Below are positions 54,535 through 64,000 of a stretch of 64,000 nt of DNA, one piece after another; within the stretch, counting starts at the first letter, position 1, and each line of letters starts with the position of its first letter. Source of the DNA: Brachypterus glaber. Taxonomy: Eukaryota > Arthropoda > Insecta > Coleoptera > Kateretidae. The DNA lies in NCBI GenBank assembly GCA_958510825.1, contig OY294054.1, positions 13,715,390 through 13,779,389 of the forward strand. The letters are read 5' to 3'. The notes beneath the pieces are model-generated. The model was not told the origin of the DNA, made no database searches, and worked only from the letters and a program-made list of their open reading frames with translations. A program made the position numbers and the translations under genes.

Positions 54535-55265
54535 ATTATACTATGCCTATTTTTAAAGCAGGGGATCCAAGTATACCAACCAATTATAGACCGATTTCTC
54601 TAGTAAATAACTTCTCAAAAATATTTAAGCAATCTATTAAAAAAAGATTTCTAAACTTTTTTAACAAACATAATACCATCTCTAAAAAACAATTTGGATA
54701 AAAAAAATACATCAACCGCAATTCTAGAATTGTTTTCTAATATCTTGAAAAAATTAATATTGGCAAAAATGTATTGCAGTTTTTCTAGACATAGCAAAAG
54801 CGTTTGATACTGTATCAAATGAAAAACTATTAAAAAGGTTATATAAGGTTGGTATTAGGGGTCATGCTAATGATTTAATAAAAAACTATTTGTTAAATAG
54901 GTTACAAAGGGTTAGAATAGGGGACAAACTTAGCGATCCACTTGAAATAATCATGGGCGACCCGCAGGGATCGGTACTGGGACCACTACTTTTCCTAAAT
55001 TATATTAATACCCTGGCCTACCTTCTAAATTTTGATGGTGACATAGTATCGTTCGCTGACGACACGGGCATACTTTTTGGTTTGGACTTTTTTACGGATG
55101 ACTCATGGGAAGGTGCGAAGGTAAAGGCAGAAAAGGGTTTACTGTCAATTAGCAAGTGGTTAACATATAGTAAACTATCACTAAATACGGATAAAAGCAA
55201 ATTTATAGCCTTCTCATCAACTTTAACAGGTCAGCCAAATTTTAATAGTATCTATAGTTCTCCGC
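54535..55265 (+). pseudogene. Reverse transcriptase relic, Jockey-like LINE
   Basis: The plus strand encodes, across two frames, the finger and palm of a non-LTR reverse transcriptase: MPIFKAGDPSIPTNYRPISL, then KKNTSTAILELFS, FLDIAKAFDTVSNEKLL, then in the long open frame (54890-55333) DPQGSVLGPLLF and the catalytic FADDT, followed by a thumb-like SISKWLTYSKLSLNTDKSKF. Motif style (NYRPIS, GDPQGSVLGPLLF, FADDT) fits the Jockey/CR1 group. Frameshifts and a stop at about 54700 inactivate it. A 6-8 residue stretch after FADDTGILF looks inserted. It ends abruptly at the GC-rich repeat 55249-55328. Confidence 0.82.
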
Positions 55266-55328
55266 ATGAAAAAAAGTCTCCGACGGAAGGGGGAGGTATT
55301 ATGCGCGCTCTCTTCTTTCAGTCAAATG
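55249..55328. repeat. GC-rich dispersed repeat, reversed copy
   Basis: CTCCGACGGAAGGGGGAGGT, ATTATGCGCGCTCTCTTCTT and TCAGTCAAA are the reverse complement of 16506-16577. It replaces the rest of the RT sequence. Confidence 0.8.
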
Positions 55329-55502
55329 TTTAGTGAATAAATTAATTTATTCATTTGGTTTGGACTTTTTTATTTATTTTATTTTTTAAAACTGGCTATT
55401 TCAAAGACTACTTGCTTTTTCGTGGTTAATTAAGAACCAGCAAACATTTTTCTTTATTATTGAAATAAAAATATTTAAATAATAAGAATAAATCTGCCGT
55501 GC

Positions 55503-55561
55503 TAAGCTAAAAGGTCCTATCTATATAGGTTTAACATACATAGATAGGACCTTTCAGCTTA
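55503..55561. repeat. 59-bp hairpin
   Basis: TAAGCTAAAAGGTCCTATCT and ATAT pair with ATAGATAGGACC and TTTCAGCTTA, one mismatch in 22. A minimal MITE or cruciform. Confidence 0.8.
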
Positions 55562-55943
55562 GGAAGGTAGAAATGTGCTATTATACTACTACTATAGTAA
55601 ACAATACGTAAACCATGGGGAGAAGATTATTGTAGCTTTGCACTCTTATATCCCTCGATACTACGCATCTCGGGATATAATACGCACGTTTATAAAAAAG
55701 TCTTCTCTACTTTGGTATATAATTACTATTTTACTAAACCACAGCTTTTTATATTTTAATAAAAATTTGGGAAATGATTAGTAGAAAAATTACCGGCTTT
55801 AATGCGATTGAGTTATTTAGCGCTAGTATTGTGAAACAAGCGTGACAATCATGGCAGGAATTGCAGTAATATCCTAAAGTATTTTAAAAATCAATCTAAT
55901 CGCACCAATTTTATATTGGCCCGGGAAAAGTGAGCTTTAGTAA
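55562..55943. other. AT-rich stretch, nothing recognised
   Basis: Between the hairpin and the next MITE I found no element edge or gene. ATATCCCTCGATACTACGCA and TCTCGGGATATAATACGC near 55648-55686 form a weak inverted pair. Confidence 0.35.
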
Positions 55944-56692
55944 TAGTCCAGTCAAATAATAAATGTAAATTGCAATAAATGTGAACGGGCTGATATTTTA
56001 AAGGGCAGTAGTGGATGGTAACAGAATACTCGTGTAAGTTTTTCACCGGGTGATTTGCGTTATCTTGAATTTTAGGGGTGGGTTTCTTAATATGCATCTT
56101 ACGATAAAAATGCATATAACCAATTTTGTTAAGGAGGAAATTTCCAACAATTTTTGTTTGGATCATTTTTTTAACATATTAATAACAATCGACTTTATTT
56201 AAAAATAGCCATGTTGGAAGTGAAACTGTTTTTTTTTTTCCATTTTTGGCCAAATTATTCATCGGACGATATAAGCAAACTTGTAGCTCTTGAAATTCTC
56301 TATAAGTTTCATATATTATAAATTTTCATAGGTACTTTGGGACGGTTACAGAGGGTGCAACTCGACTTCTACGGTAACAAAATACTTATGAAGATTCATA
56401 AGGTATAAAAGTTATAGAGAATTTCAAGAGCTATAATTTTGCTTATTACAACTTTTATCCTCCAATGAATAATTTGGCTGAAAAATCGAAAAAAACAACA
56501 TGGCCATATTTGAAAATTTAGAACTCGATTGTTATTAATATAATAAATTATCTAAACAAAACTTGGTTTTTTTCCCTAACAAAATTGGTTATATACATTT
56601 TTATCGTAAGATGCATATTTACCAAGATAACCGCACTCACCCCTAAAATTTAAGATAGCCGACATGGAATTTTTTGTTATTTGACTGGACTA
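55944..56692. mobile_element. Palindromic element, TAGTCCAGTCAAATAA ends
   Basis: TAGTCCAGTCAAATAA at the left and TTATTTGACTGGACTA at the right are perfect inverted repeats, both flanked by TAA. Inner blocks also pair (ATCTTGAATTTTAGGGGTG with CACCCCTAAAATTTAAGAT; TAGCTCTTGAAATTCTCTAT with ATAGAGAATTTCAAGAGCTA). 749 bp, no coding. The 3-bp TAA suggests PIF/Harbinger. Confidence 0.85.
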
Positions 56693-56861
56693 TAACGCGA
56701 AACGAGGGTTATATTATTTTACGGGTGTCTAGAGATTTTACGATTAAAGCATCAAAATATTTGTATTTAGTGACCTGCCTGTTCATCTGAAATATACTGG
56801 CTTTTTTAGGATTATATTTTTTGAAATTGTTTAAGCGTAGTGTCAAATTAAAGGTCGTTAT

Positions 56862-56942
56862 TAGTATATTTCTAACCTAATAAGAAAATGAAACATTTCC
56901 ATGTAGAGAAATGCTATTAAGCCGAGGCGCAGCCTATAAAAA
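56862..56942. repeat. Dispersed repeat shared with 12967-13050
   Basis: Second copy of the block TATATTTCTAACCTAATAAG ... GAGAAATGCTATT ... GAGGCGCAGCCTA. Confidence 0.7.
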
Positions 56943-57007
56943 AACATTAGGTTGCATAACATTTTACTCAATGTCCTTTAAAGGAAATGAATTAAAAATT
57001 AAATATT

Positions 57008-58368
57008 TACACATACAAAAATATTGTCTTAAATCAAGAATGTGTGTTTTGGATATAACGAAGAGAATATATTCTCCTTTAAAGCCAAATTGTGCTTTAA
57101 ATATAAAAAGATAAGAATATGGTAAGCTTGAAAGGAGAATATACAGGGTGTTCCGTGAGGAAAGGGAAATATTTAAAGAATATGTTCTATAGGTCAAAAT
57201 AAGAAAAAAAGTTCCCATAAACATATGTCCACAAACGGCTCATAAGGGAGATACGCCCCTTCAAATGGGGTACCAAAAATTTAATTTTTAATTAATAACT
57301 TAGGAACCCTTTGTGTTATAGTAACAAGGTTTTGCATGTGATCTATTCTTAATAAGGCCTATTAGCCAATGGTATTTGCATGTAGTCACTTAAACCAGGG
57401 GCGTGCGACAAGAGGGGTCTAATTACTTTTTTGCCCCAAACTTTTTTCTGTTAAAGTATTTTATGGGTTTATTATTGGAATAGGTAAAAACACATTAAAA
57501 AGGTACTCTTGCTAAAATACTTTAGGATTAACCGTTTTCGAGAAAAATACAATTAAAGGCAAAATTACAAGTTTCAAGAACCAAAAATTAAACACCAAAT
57601 TGTTGAAAACCAAAATTTCAATGGTGTAGGTGTTAACTGTACACCAAAAACTAAGAAAAAAAGTTTGTATGCAGGTAATTCCAAAAATCAATACTGAGGG
57701 AGTTATGGTCGCCAAAAGTTTTGAAGGGTGATGGTACCTTTAAAATCGATTTTTGAACCTACATGTAAAAAACTTTTTTTCTTAGCTTTTGATGTAGAAT
57801 CACACTGCAAAATTAAAATTCTGGTTTGGACTTTTTAGTTTTAATTTTTGGTTCTAGAAAGGTGTAAGTTTGCCTTTAATTGTATTTTTTTTCGAAAACA
57901 GTTAATCCTATGGTATTACAACAAGAGTACCTTTTTTATGTTTTTACCTTGGTTATAATATTCTAAAAATAAACCCACAAAAAAGTTGAGCAGAAGAAGT
58001 TTTGGGCAAAAAAGTGATAAGACCCCCCATTACGGACGCCCCTGGTTAAAGTAACTACATGCAAATACCATTGGCTGATAGGCAACACAAACGGTTCCGA
58101 AGTTATTAATAAAAAATCGAAATTTTGGGACCCCTTTGAAGGGGCGTAGCTCCCTTACGAGTCGTTTTTGGACATTTGTTTATAAGAACTTTTTTCTTAT
58201 TTTGACCTCTAGAATACATCCTTAAAATATTTCGCTTTCCTCACGAAACACCCTGTATTCTCAAATATGAAAGGATAAGAATATGGTATGCATAAAAGAA
58301 GAATATATTCTCTTCGTTATGTACAAATCACCATATTCTTTATCTAAGACAATATTGTTCTGTGTGTA
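57008..58368. mobile_element. MITE interrupted by a fold-back element
   Basis: The outer halves match the uninterrupted MITE at 39164-39404: TACACATACAAAAATATTGT at the left, GACAATATTGTTCTGTGTG at the right, with AACGAAGAGAATATATTCTC and its mirror further in. The fold-back 57144-58255 splits it. Confidence 0.85.
57144..58255. mobile_element. 1.1-kb fold-back, CAGGGTGTTCCGTGAGGAAA ends
   Basis: CAGGGTGTTCCGTGAGGAAA at the left is mirrored by TTTCCTCACGAAACACCCTG at the right with one mismatch, each bordered by TA. The arms pair over most of their length to a centre near 57700 (GTTTATAAGAACTTTTTTCT and its mirror; GAGTACCTTTTTTATGTTTT and its mirror). No transposase frame. The ends are mariner-like. 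A partial diverged relative is at 32947-33240. Confidence 0.88.
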
Positions 58369-59850
58369 GCACAAGTGAAGCATGCCTAATTTTATGTGTT
58401 TTAGTCAAAACGTTTAAAAGTTATTAAGGAAAAAGTTCAACTACTTACTGTTATCTCACAATGTGGGTTAACATATTATTGCAAAACACGATTCAATTTA
58501 TTAGTTAAAAATTAATATTTTTTTAATTTTTTTTGAGGGGGGCTTAGTAAGCTGAATAATAGGCACGTACTATTAATTTTTTTTTCTTGAAACATATAAT
58601 ATATATTTATATAATTTGCTTATATTAAAAAGTATTACATTTTACCAAAAATACATAAACTAAATCTCCAGAGGGTTTTTTTTAAGAAAAACCCTTAAGT
58701 AAATACGCATCAGGTTTAAACCCCATCATACCTTTGAAATGTGACTTTTCCCTTCTGTATATTTTAAGATCTTTTCTTATTTTTGTTATGGTACAACAAA
58801 TGGAAAACTGTCGTAACACGGTAATGATGAGAAACCAAAAAGAAAATAATTTAAAAAATTTAAAGTAGTTTTTTAATATAAAAAATTACTTTAAAAAATA
58901 ACTTTTTAAATGTTATCTTAATAATAAGTTAACACAATTTACATTATAATAAAAAATACTACCAAAAATTCACTTCATACAAGGAGTTAAAAAAAATAAT
59001 TTTCACTAGGGATTTTTTGGAAAAACTAAAAAGTTGCCAAGCGTGCGTGGAATAGTTTAATACGCTGTGTGAACTTTTTGAATAAACTGAATTGCCTTGA
59101 AAAGTTGTAAAATATACCATTGTAAAACGTAGAGAATTCAGAAAAAAATACACCTTTTTTTCCCGGACTTTTTTATTATAGTGTGAAGGAAGGGCTAATA
59201 TTAATTTCTTTATAGACAAATAAGAAGAAAATTATTTCAGAAATGGATCAGAAAAAAATGTAATAAATTTTTAAAACATAAAAATTAATAAAAAATTTTC
59301 AAAAAATAAAAAATAAACATTTGTTTTTCTTTTAATATGAATATAAAACATAAATTTCTTACCTTAACAAGTCATATTCTCATAAAAACTACCGAAAATT
59401 CACTTCACACATAATGTTCAAAAAAACAATATCCACTAGCGAAAATTTCGGAAAAACGGAAAAGCGCGCGTGTTTCAGACTAATACGTTCCGTATAACTC
59501 CCGCATGGGCCGAACTGTCTTACAGAAGATTCGGTCTATCTTTACACACTAACAACTGTGATGAAATCGCGTAAAGGAAAATCCGACTGCAAAACCCGAG
59601 CGGCAACGAAAAGCTCCGAGATTGGACCGCTAAAACACAAAAGCTCTTATGGATTTTCCAGCGACATTTTCATTGCATTAAAACCATCACCGACAAGTCA
59701 AAATTTTTGACCATGTTTTTTTTTGGTTTCCCATTTTGAATATTTTGAAAATTTCGGAAAGCATTGTATTTGTGCAAAAATTTTCAAACAATTTTTTGCT
59801 TATTTTTGCATTTTATGGAGTTTTATGTCGACATAAATCAATTAAAAAAA
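58369..59850. other. AT-rich stretch, nothing recognised
   Basis: Two similar blocks at 58950-59060 and 59370-59470 (ACTACCAAAAATTCACTTCA against ACTACCGAAAATTCACTTCA, each followed by AAAAAA, GGAAAA and GCGCG or GCGTGCG words) form a diverged direct repeat of about 430 bp spacing. No gene; the GC-richer 59490-59660 is unidentified. Confidence 0.45.
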
Positions 59851-59856
59851 AAAAAA

Positions 59857-59960
59857 ATGTCGGTCTATCGGTCGGTCGGTCAATCGGTCGGTCGATCGTT
59901 CTGTCCGGAAAATCTTATAAGCACGATAACTTAAGAAGGCTTTAAGCTAGAGACTTGAAA
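59857..59960 (+). repeat. CGGT-rich relative of the GTCC family
   Basis: TCGGTCTATCGGTCGGTCGG, CGATCGTTCTGTCCGG and GCACGATAACTTAAGAAGG follow the order of the GTCC-rich repeats (tetranucleotide run, then the ACGATAACTYAAGAA block). A similar run is at 43152-43185. Confidence 0.6.
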
Positions 59961-60068
59961 TTTGGCGTACAGGTATGTTACCAAAAGTTCTCGTTGTTTT
60001 TGGTAAACATTGGGGTGCATCAAGGGGGGCAAATGGGGAAAAATACATTTTTTTACAAAAATTTGAAG

Positions 60069-60545
60069 ATTGATATATAGTGGTTTTTAAGGTTGCTGAA
60101 GTTGAATCTAATAATAAAAACTTTTAATTCCACTTCCGCAGGGGTGAGGGGGTATATATTTTTAAATATTTTCAATATTTTCGTCAAGATTTGTATATAG
60201 GGGTTTTTGTGGTGGACGAATATGAATCTGATAATATTTTTTTTTTCTAATTTCACCCCCTGAGGGGTGGGGGGTAGTTTTCGTGAAAACTGGTATATTG
60301 GGGTTTTTGAGGTTGCTGAAAGTGAATATGATAATAAAAAAAATCTAAATCCACCCCCTGACGAGTAGGGGGTAGTTTTTCTGAAAATTGTTATATTGGT
60401 TTTTTTAAGGTTGCTGAAAGTTAATCTGAATATAAAAAAAATCTAACCCCACCCCCAAAGGGGCAGGGGGTAGTTTTCCTGAAAATTGGTATATTTTTAA
60501 GGTTGCTAAAAGTGAATCTGATAATAAAAAATCTTTTGGACTTTT
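60069..60545. repeat. Tandem repeat, 98-bp unit, five copies
   Basis: Units start at about 60069, 60189, 60289, 60387 and 60485. Each has a TGGTATATTGGGGTTTTTGA-like start, GTTGCTGAAAGTGAATCTGA, an A-rich run and CACCCCCTGA with GGGGGTAG. The third and fourth are exactly 98 bases; the first is longer and more diverged, the last truncated. Confidence 0.9.
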
Positions 60546-60661
60546 AGGTGAAAAAGGAGGTGAAAAATGGGAAAGCTCTTTTACTGGGCAGTGTATTTAC
60601 ATTTCTTGACGTTTAAGACGTCATGTCATGTCTGTCTGTCTAGATTTCTTGGCATTTTCTC

Positions 60662-61293
60662 AATAAAATATTAATCTTTAATTAAAAATACATAAAAAGG
60701 GTACTCTTTATGTATCACTGTAGGGACAACCGTTTTCGAGAAAATTGCAATCAAAGAGGCCACGTTCTGAGCAGCAATTTCATGTTCTGACTGCTTATTT
60801 TTACGAGGCGGAATCGAGTAAAAAAAAAACACTAGAAAAAATGTTTAACAACATTGTATTAATAAAATATTAATATTTAATTAAAGATACATAAAAAGTT
60901 ACTCTTTATGTAACATCGTAGCACCAATCGTTTTCGAGAAAATTTCAATCAAAGAGGCCACGTTCTGAGCATCAAAAATAGGAACTAAAAAATGCACCAT
61001 TTTTTTTTTAATATTGCTGGTTTTTTTTGCCGGTTAGTGGAACATCTACAGTCCCTTAAAAAGTGTTATTCTTGAAGTGGCCTTTAAAACTGATTTTCAA
61101 ACCTAGATGTTATGAGATAATGAAAAAAAAAAAATTGGTGCATTTTTTAGTTAGTATTTTTGATGCTCAGAAAGTGGCCTCTTTGATTGCAAACGATTGG
61201 TCCTACGGTGTTATATAAAAAGTAACTTTTTTATGTATCTTTAATTAAATATTAATATTTTATTAATAAAATATTAAACATTTTTTCTAGTGC
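60662..61293. repeat. Composite of direct and inverted repeats
   Basis: A block of about 110 bases (AATAAAATATTAATCTTTAA ... AATCAAAGAGGCCACGTTCT) is present at 60662 and again at 60859 in the same orientation, and inverted at 61158-61270. CACTAGAAAAAATGTTTAA at 60828 is mirrored at 61278-61293. The words CCGTTTTCGAGAAAAT also occur in the fold-back at 57144. Likely a decayed fold-back with one arm duplicated. Confidence 0.75.
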
Positions 61294-61321
61294 TTTTTAT
61301 ATAATAAGCACTCTCTTGCTC

Positions 61322-61357
61322 TAAAAACTAGGTTCGCATACTCGGTGCGTAATATAC
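61322..61357. repeat. GC-rich head repeat, reversed copy
   Basis: CTAAAAACTAGGTTCGCATA and CTCGGTGCGTAATATA are the reverse complement of 6003-6038, one difference every ten or so bases. Confidence 0.7.
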
Positions 61358-61554
61358 TAATATTATGTAGTCATATATCTTTGTTTTTGATTATAAGTGT
61401 GTTGCAAAAAGAAAAATACAACTGCAAACTTGAGCGACAGCGCGTCGCGCCTACATCGGATCGCTGAAAACGCTGAAATGTAAAAGCTCTCTGGATATTC
61501 CCACGGGGCTTTAATATTAGCTTGTAATTTATTTTATTATTATACAATTCACAG

Positions 61555-62225
61555 CGCCTAACCGCTCGAATAGTATAATATGGTATATAGTTTTCCTAAA
61601 ATCTCCAAAAAACGTTCCAGACAAAAAATTCTTAGATAAAAATATGTTTCATAAAAAAATAAGAAAGTTTGAAAATGTCCGTCTATCCATTCGTGTGTCC
61701 ATTCGTCTGTCTATCTGACCGTATGTCCATCTGTCCATCTTTTCGACGTCACGTTTTTTGTGGGCACGATAACTCAAGAACGAATTATCCGATCTACTCG
61801 AAATTTTCAGTTTTATGAGAGGAAGATCCCTGTTATTTTTGAAAATAATTCCCCCAAAAACAAAAATGTTATTGTTTAAAAATTGAAAAAACTATCTCAG
61901 TTTTTTTTTAATATTTCTTTTTTTGATAAAAAAAATTGTTGAAAAAAAAATTATTAAAATTTTATTTTTTTTAATTCTTTTTTTCTTAATTTATTAATCT
62001 TTTGAAAAAACACTTTTTTCTTATCAAAAAAACTTGTTTTTTTTTTTGTTTTAATGAACCTAGGCCTACTGTAGGCTGCCTACAGGGGAATTGTTGGCAG
62101 CAATATTTTATTTATCGTATAAAAAATTACTTATTTGGGAAAATGCATGATACCATCCATTGTGAGTATATAATGAAATGCGTAGCATTACATATCTTGA
62201 CGACTTGTTTATTTACTTATTTCGA
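61555..62225 (+). repeat. GTCC-rich interspersed repeat, copy 3
   Basis: Runs from CAGCGCCTAACCGCTCGAAT through AAAAAATTCTTAGATAAAAA, the (GTCCATC/GTCTGTC) run, GACGTCACGTTTTTTGTGGG, ACGATAACTCAAGAACGAAT, GAGGAAGATCCCTGTTATT and ends in AATGAAATGCGTAGCATTAC and ATATCTTGACGACTTGTTT. The best example of both family ends. Confidence 0.82.
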
Positions 62226-62299
62226 GACTTATTTAGTCTGAAGAAAAGAGTTTTGAATTTAAGTACCTTTAAATTTTAATTGTTGAATGAATAAATAAT

Positions 62300-62692
62300 A
62301 CACGGAGAAAATTGTTTTGGAACTATTAACAAAAATATAGCAATCAATAACAAATTACATGCTGATTTTTGGTATTTATTCCTAAACATAATATATTATA
62401 GAAAGTATAATCAAATGTATATAATCTATTGTTATATGGTGTCTGTTACTGTTACTACTTCAATTTAACAACAACAAAAAATGAGCCACTACCTTTAATA
62501 TGCCTTTTTAAATTTTGAAAATTTGGGTCTTGATCCACATTACAGTTCTCAAAAAATGCCTTCATACCAAACTTTAGTAAAATCCACCATTAAAAAAAAT
62601 TGAACCACCCCATTATGGACCAGGAGCTCCCTAAAATTGGCCAAAAGACCCCTATATAATTCAGAATAATAAATAAGAGTATCTCATTCTAT
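62300..62692. other. AT-rich stretch, possible solo MITE end
   Basis: ATACACGGAGAAAATTG at 62301 resembles the ends of the MITE at 46119, but no partner was found. Nothing else recognised. Confidence 0.35.
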
Positions 62693-62888
62693 GGATGGAT
62701 AGGAAATCGAAAGTTATTATCCTATACAAGTATACTTTAATTTTTGTTAAAAACAGGCAACATTTCATGTCCGTTCATATAAATATTAAAGTACGTGACT
62801 TAGAACTGTAGTGTTTATATTGCGTGTTTTTAACAAAAAGTGAAGTACAGTTGTATAGAATAACAACTTCCGATTTCCTATTCATTTG
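62693..62888. mobile_element. Imperfect inverted-repeat element of about 196 bp
   Basis: GGATGGATAGGAAATCGAAA and GTTATTATCCTATACAAG at the left pair with TTGTATAGAATAACAACTTC and CGATTTCCTATTCATTTG at the right; inside, TTTTTGTTAAAAACA pairs with TGTTTTTAACAAAAA. No coding. Confidence 0.72.
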
Positions 62889-63364
62889 TAACTGAATATT
62901 CAGCTTACTTTTTATAGTAAAAGACAGCATTATGGAGAGAATGGACAGCAGTCCAATACGTTAGGCAACATAAATTTAGGTCTTCAATACCAACCCAAAA
63001 AGAAAATTCCCTAAAAATATTATATTTGGATTTTATCACAGTGCAACAAAAAATGTGCATTTTATGAAAAATTATTAATACATAAAACAGTTTATTAAAC
63101 ACAAAAACAAGTACAAAATCTTCACACACTTCAACTTAAGGAGTAGGTCATAAGTTCCCTAGGGAAATTTAGACCTACGGTACACATAGCTGTGTTATAA
63201 ACATTAAAAAAAAATAGTTTTTAACTTAAAAAAAGTAAATATCTTACCTTAATGTAATTTAAAATATAATAAAAATTAGTAAGGAGGTCAACTTTGCCCA
63301 GGAGTCAAATTTTATGGGTTTAAATTACACCACGTGATCATAAAATTACATTTTTTTTAATATT
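62889..63364. other. AT-rich stretch with a small hairpin
   Basis: GTAGGTCATAAGTTCCCTA and GGGAAATTTAGACCTAC (63143-63178) form a short hairpin. No gene. Confidence 0.45.
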
Positions 63365-63760
63365 ATACTCTTCGCAGCGCATAAGCGCTAGAAGAGCAAC
63401 ATACAGTAGTTTCCAATCTTTCAAAACCGTCAAAAAACATCTTATACAAAAAATTCTTGGATACAAATGTGTTTCATGAAAAAATAAGTAACTCAGGAAC
63501 GAATTAACCGATCGAACTAAATTAAAGAAAAATCATGTTTCATGAGAGAAAGATTCGTATTCTTTTTGAAAAGAATCCCCCAAAAACAACAAATTTATCT
63601 GTAGTTAAATATTTTAAAAAACTAAAAAAAAAAAAAGGAAAAAGTCCCACTGACCCATTTTTTTTTTTCAGGAAGAATTACTTTTATTGATCCTTAAAAG
63701 GATCAATTCTAACAATTTTGAGAATAATCGACAAAAGTTTTCTGAAAAATTGAAATAACT
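63365..63760 (+). repeat. GTCC-family repeat, copy 4, internally deleted
   Basis: CTCTTCGCAGCGCATAAGCG, ACAGTAGTTTCCAATCTTTC, AAAAAATTCTTGGATACAAA and CAGGAACGAATTAACCGATC are in family order, but the GTCCGTCC run and the TGTCACG block are missing. The later block AGGAAGAATTACTTTTATTG is present. Confidence 0.75.
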
Positions 63761-63764
63761 TTGT

Positions 63765-63960
63765 TGTGGTGATTGACGAATTTATTGTACTTGTACCGGA
63801 TTCCTATGGTCTCCTCCAAGAGGTCCCGGGTTCGAACCTCATGTTCGACTGCACTTTTTTTTGTTTTTTATTTAAGTTTATTTATTTTAAGTTTTACACT
63901 CTTCGCAGAGCTGAAACAATCAATCCTACCAATTTTGAAAAAAATAAAAATTATAAAAAA
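63765..63960 (+). repeat. tRNA-like B box joined to the family head
   Basis: GGGTTCGAACCTC (63828-63840) is a good pol III B box, followed by ATGTTCGACTGCAC and a T-rich run, then CACTCTTCGCAGAGCTG, the head block of the GTCC-rich family. No convincing A box or full cloverleaf, so it is not called a tRNA gene. A similar tRNA-like piece is at 22826-22865. Confidence 0.5.
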
Positions 63961-64000
63961 TAGAGAAAACCCGATAAACTCAAATGTTAAAAAAATATTA

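Noticed and set aside
63765..63850. tRNA gene
   Set aside because: Only the B box and T-arm-like part are seen; the same segment is repeated beside another family copy.

Overview
This window reads as non-coding, transposon-rich DNA from a large, strongly AT-rich animal genome, most likely an insect or other arthropod. I recognise no host protein-coding exon, no canonical tRNA or rRNA gene and no bacterial signal. What can be supported is almost entirely mobile DNA and repeats: a nearly complete RTE-like LINE with ORF1, endonuclease and reverse transcriptase; fragments of at least five other non-LTR retrotransposons; relics of IS630/Tc1/mariner transposases; tRNA-derived SINEs; and many short or long inverted-repeat (MITE or fold-back) elements. 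A 200-base run of N at 30965-31164 marks a scaffold gap. The arthropod assignment rests on the element types and AT-richness and is inference; the order cannot be fixed from the sequence.

Layout. 1-3700: AT-rich DNA with a dispersed repeat and mariner transposase relics in both orientations. 4077-5633: a terminal-inverted-repeat element holding a SINE tail and a LINE RNase H/zinc-finger 3' end. 6000-16600: mainly palindromic elements (8585-9946, 10506-11302, 12149-12483), a Harbinger-like MITE and a tRNA-like SINE. 16636-20620: the RTE-like LINE on the minus strand. 20905-24378: a MITE, an RT relic, a large hairpin element and a 5'-truncated LINE with a clear 14-bp target-site duplication. 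25000-30960: weak repeat relics and a SINE-filled copy of a repeat whose empty version lies at 6229-6550. 31165-36240: 9-bp satellite arrays, fold-back fragments and a GGGGAAAG-type TIR element. 37100-43830: LINE 3' end, MITEs, and a hAT-like element carrying internal minisatellites. 44500-50460: nested MITEs, including a piggyBac-like element that contains a SINE that contains another MITE. 51900-58370: MITEs, a Jockey-like RT relic, and a 1.1-kb fold-back inserted in another MITE. 58370-64000: tandem repeats and copies of a repeat family rich in GTCCGTCC.

How the parts relate. The elements do not form a cellular pathway; they form a record of successive insertions. In three places an interrupted repeat can be compared with an uninterrupted copy elsewhere in the window, so insertion points and relative order can be read directly. 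The most unusual shared signal is an RNA-like motif (CTGAAGAN, a short stem, then GAAAC) found in the arms of three otherwise different palindromic elements; it resembles, but does not match exactly, the hammerhead ribozyme core.
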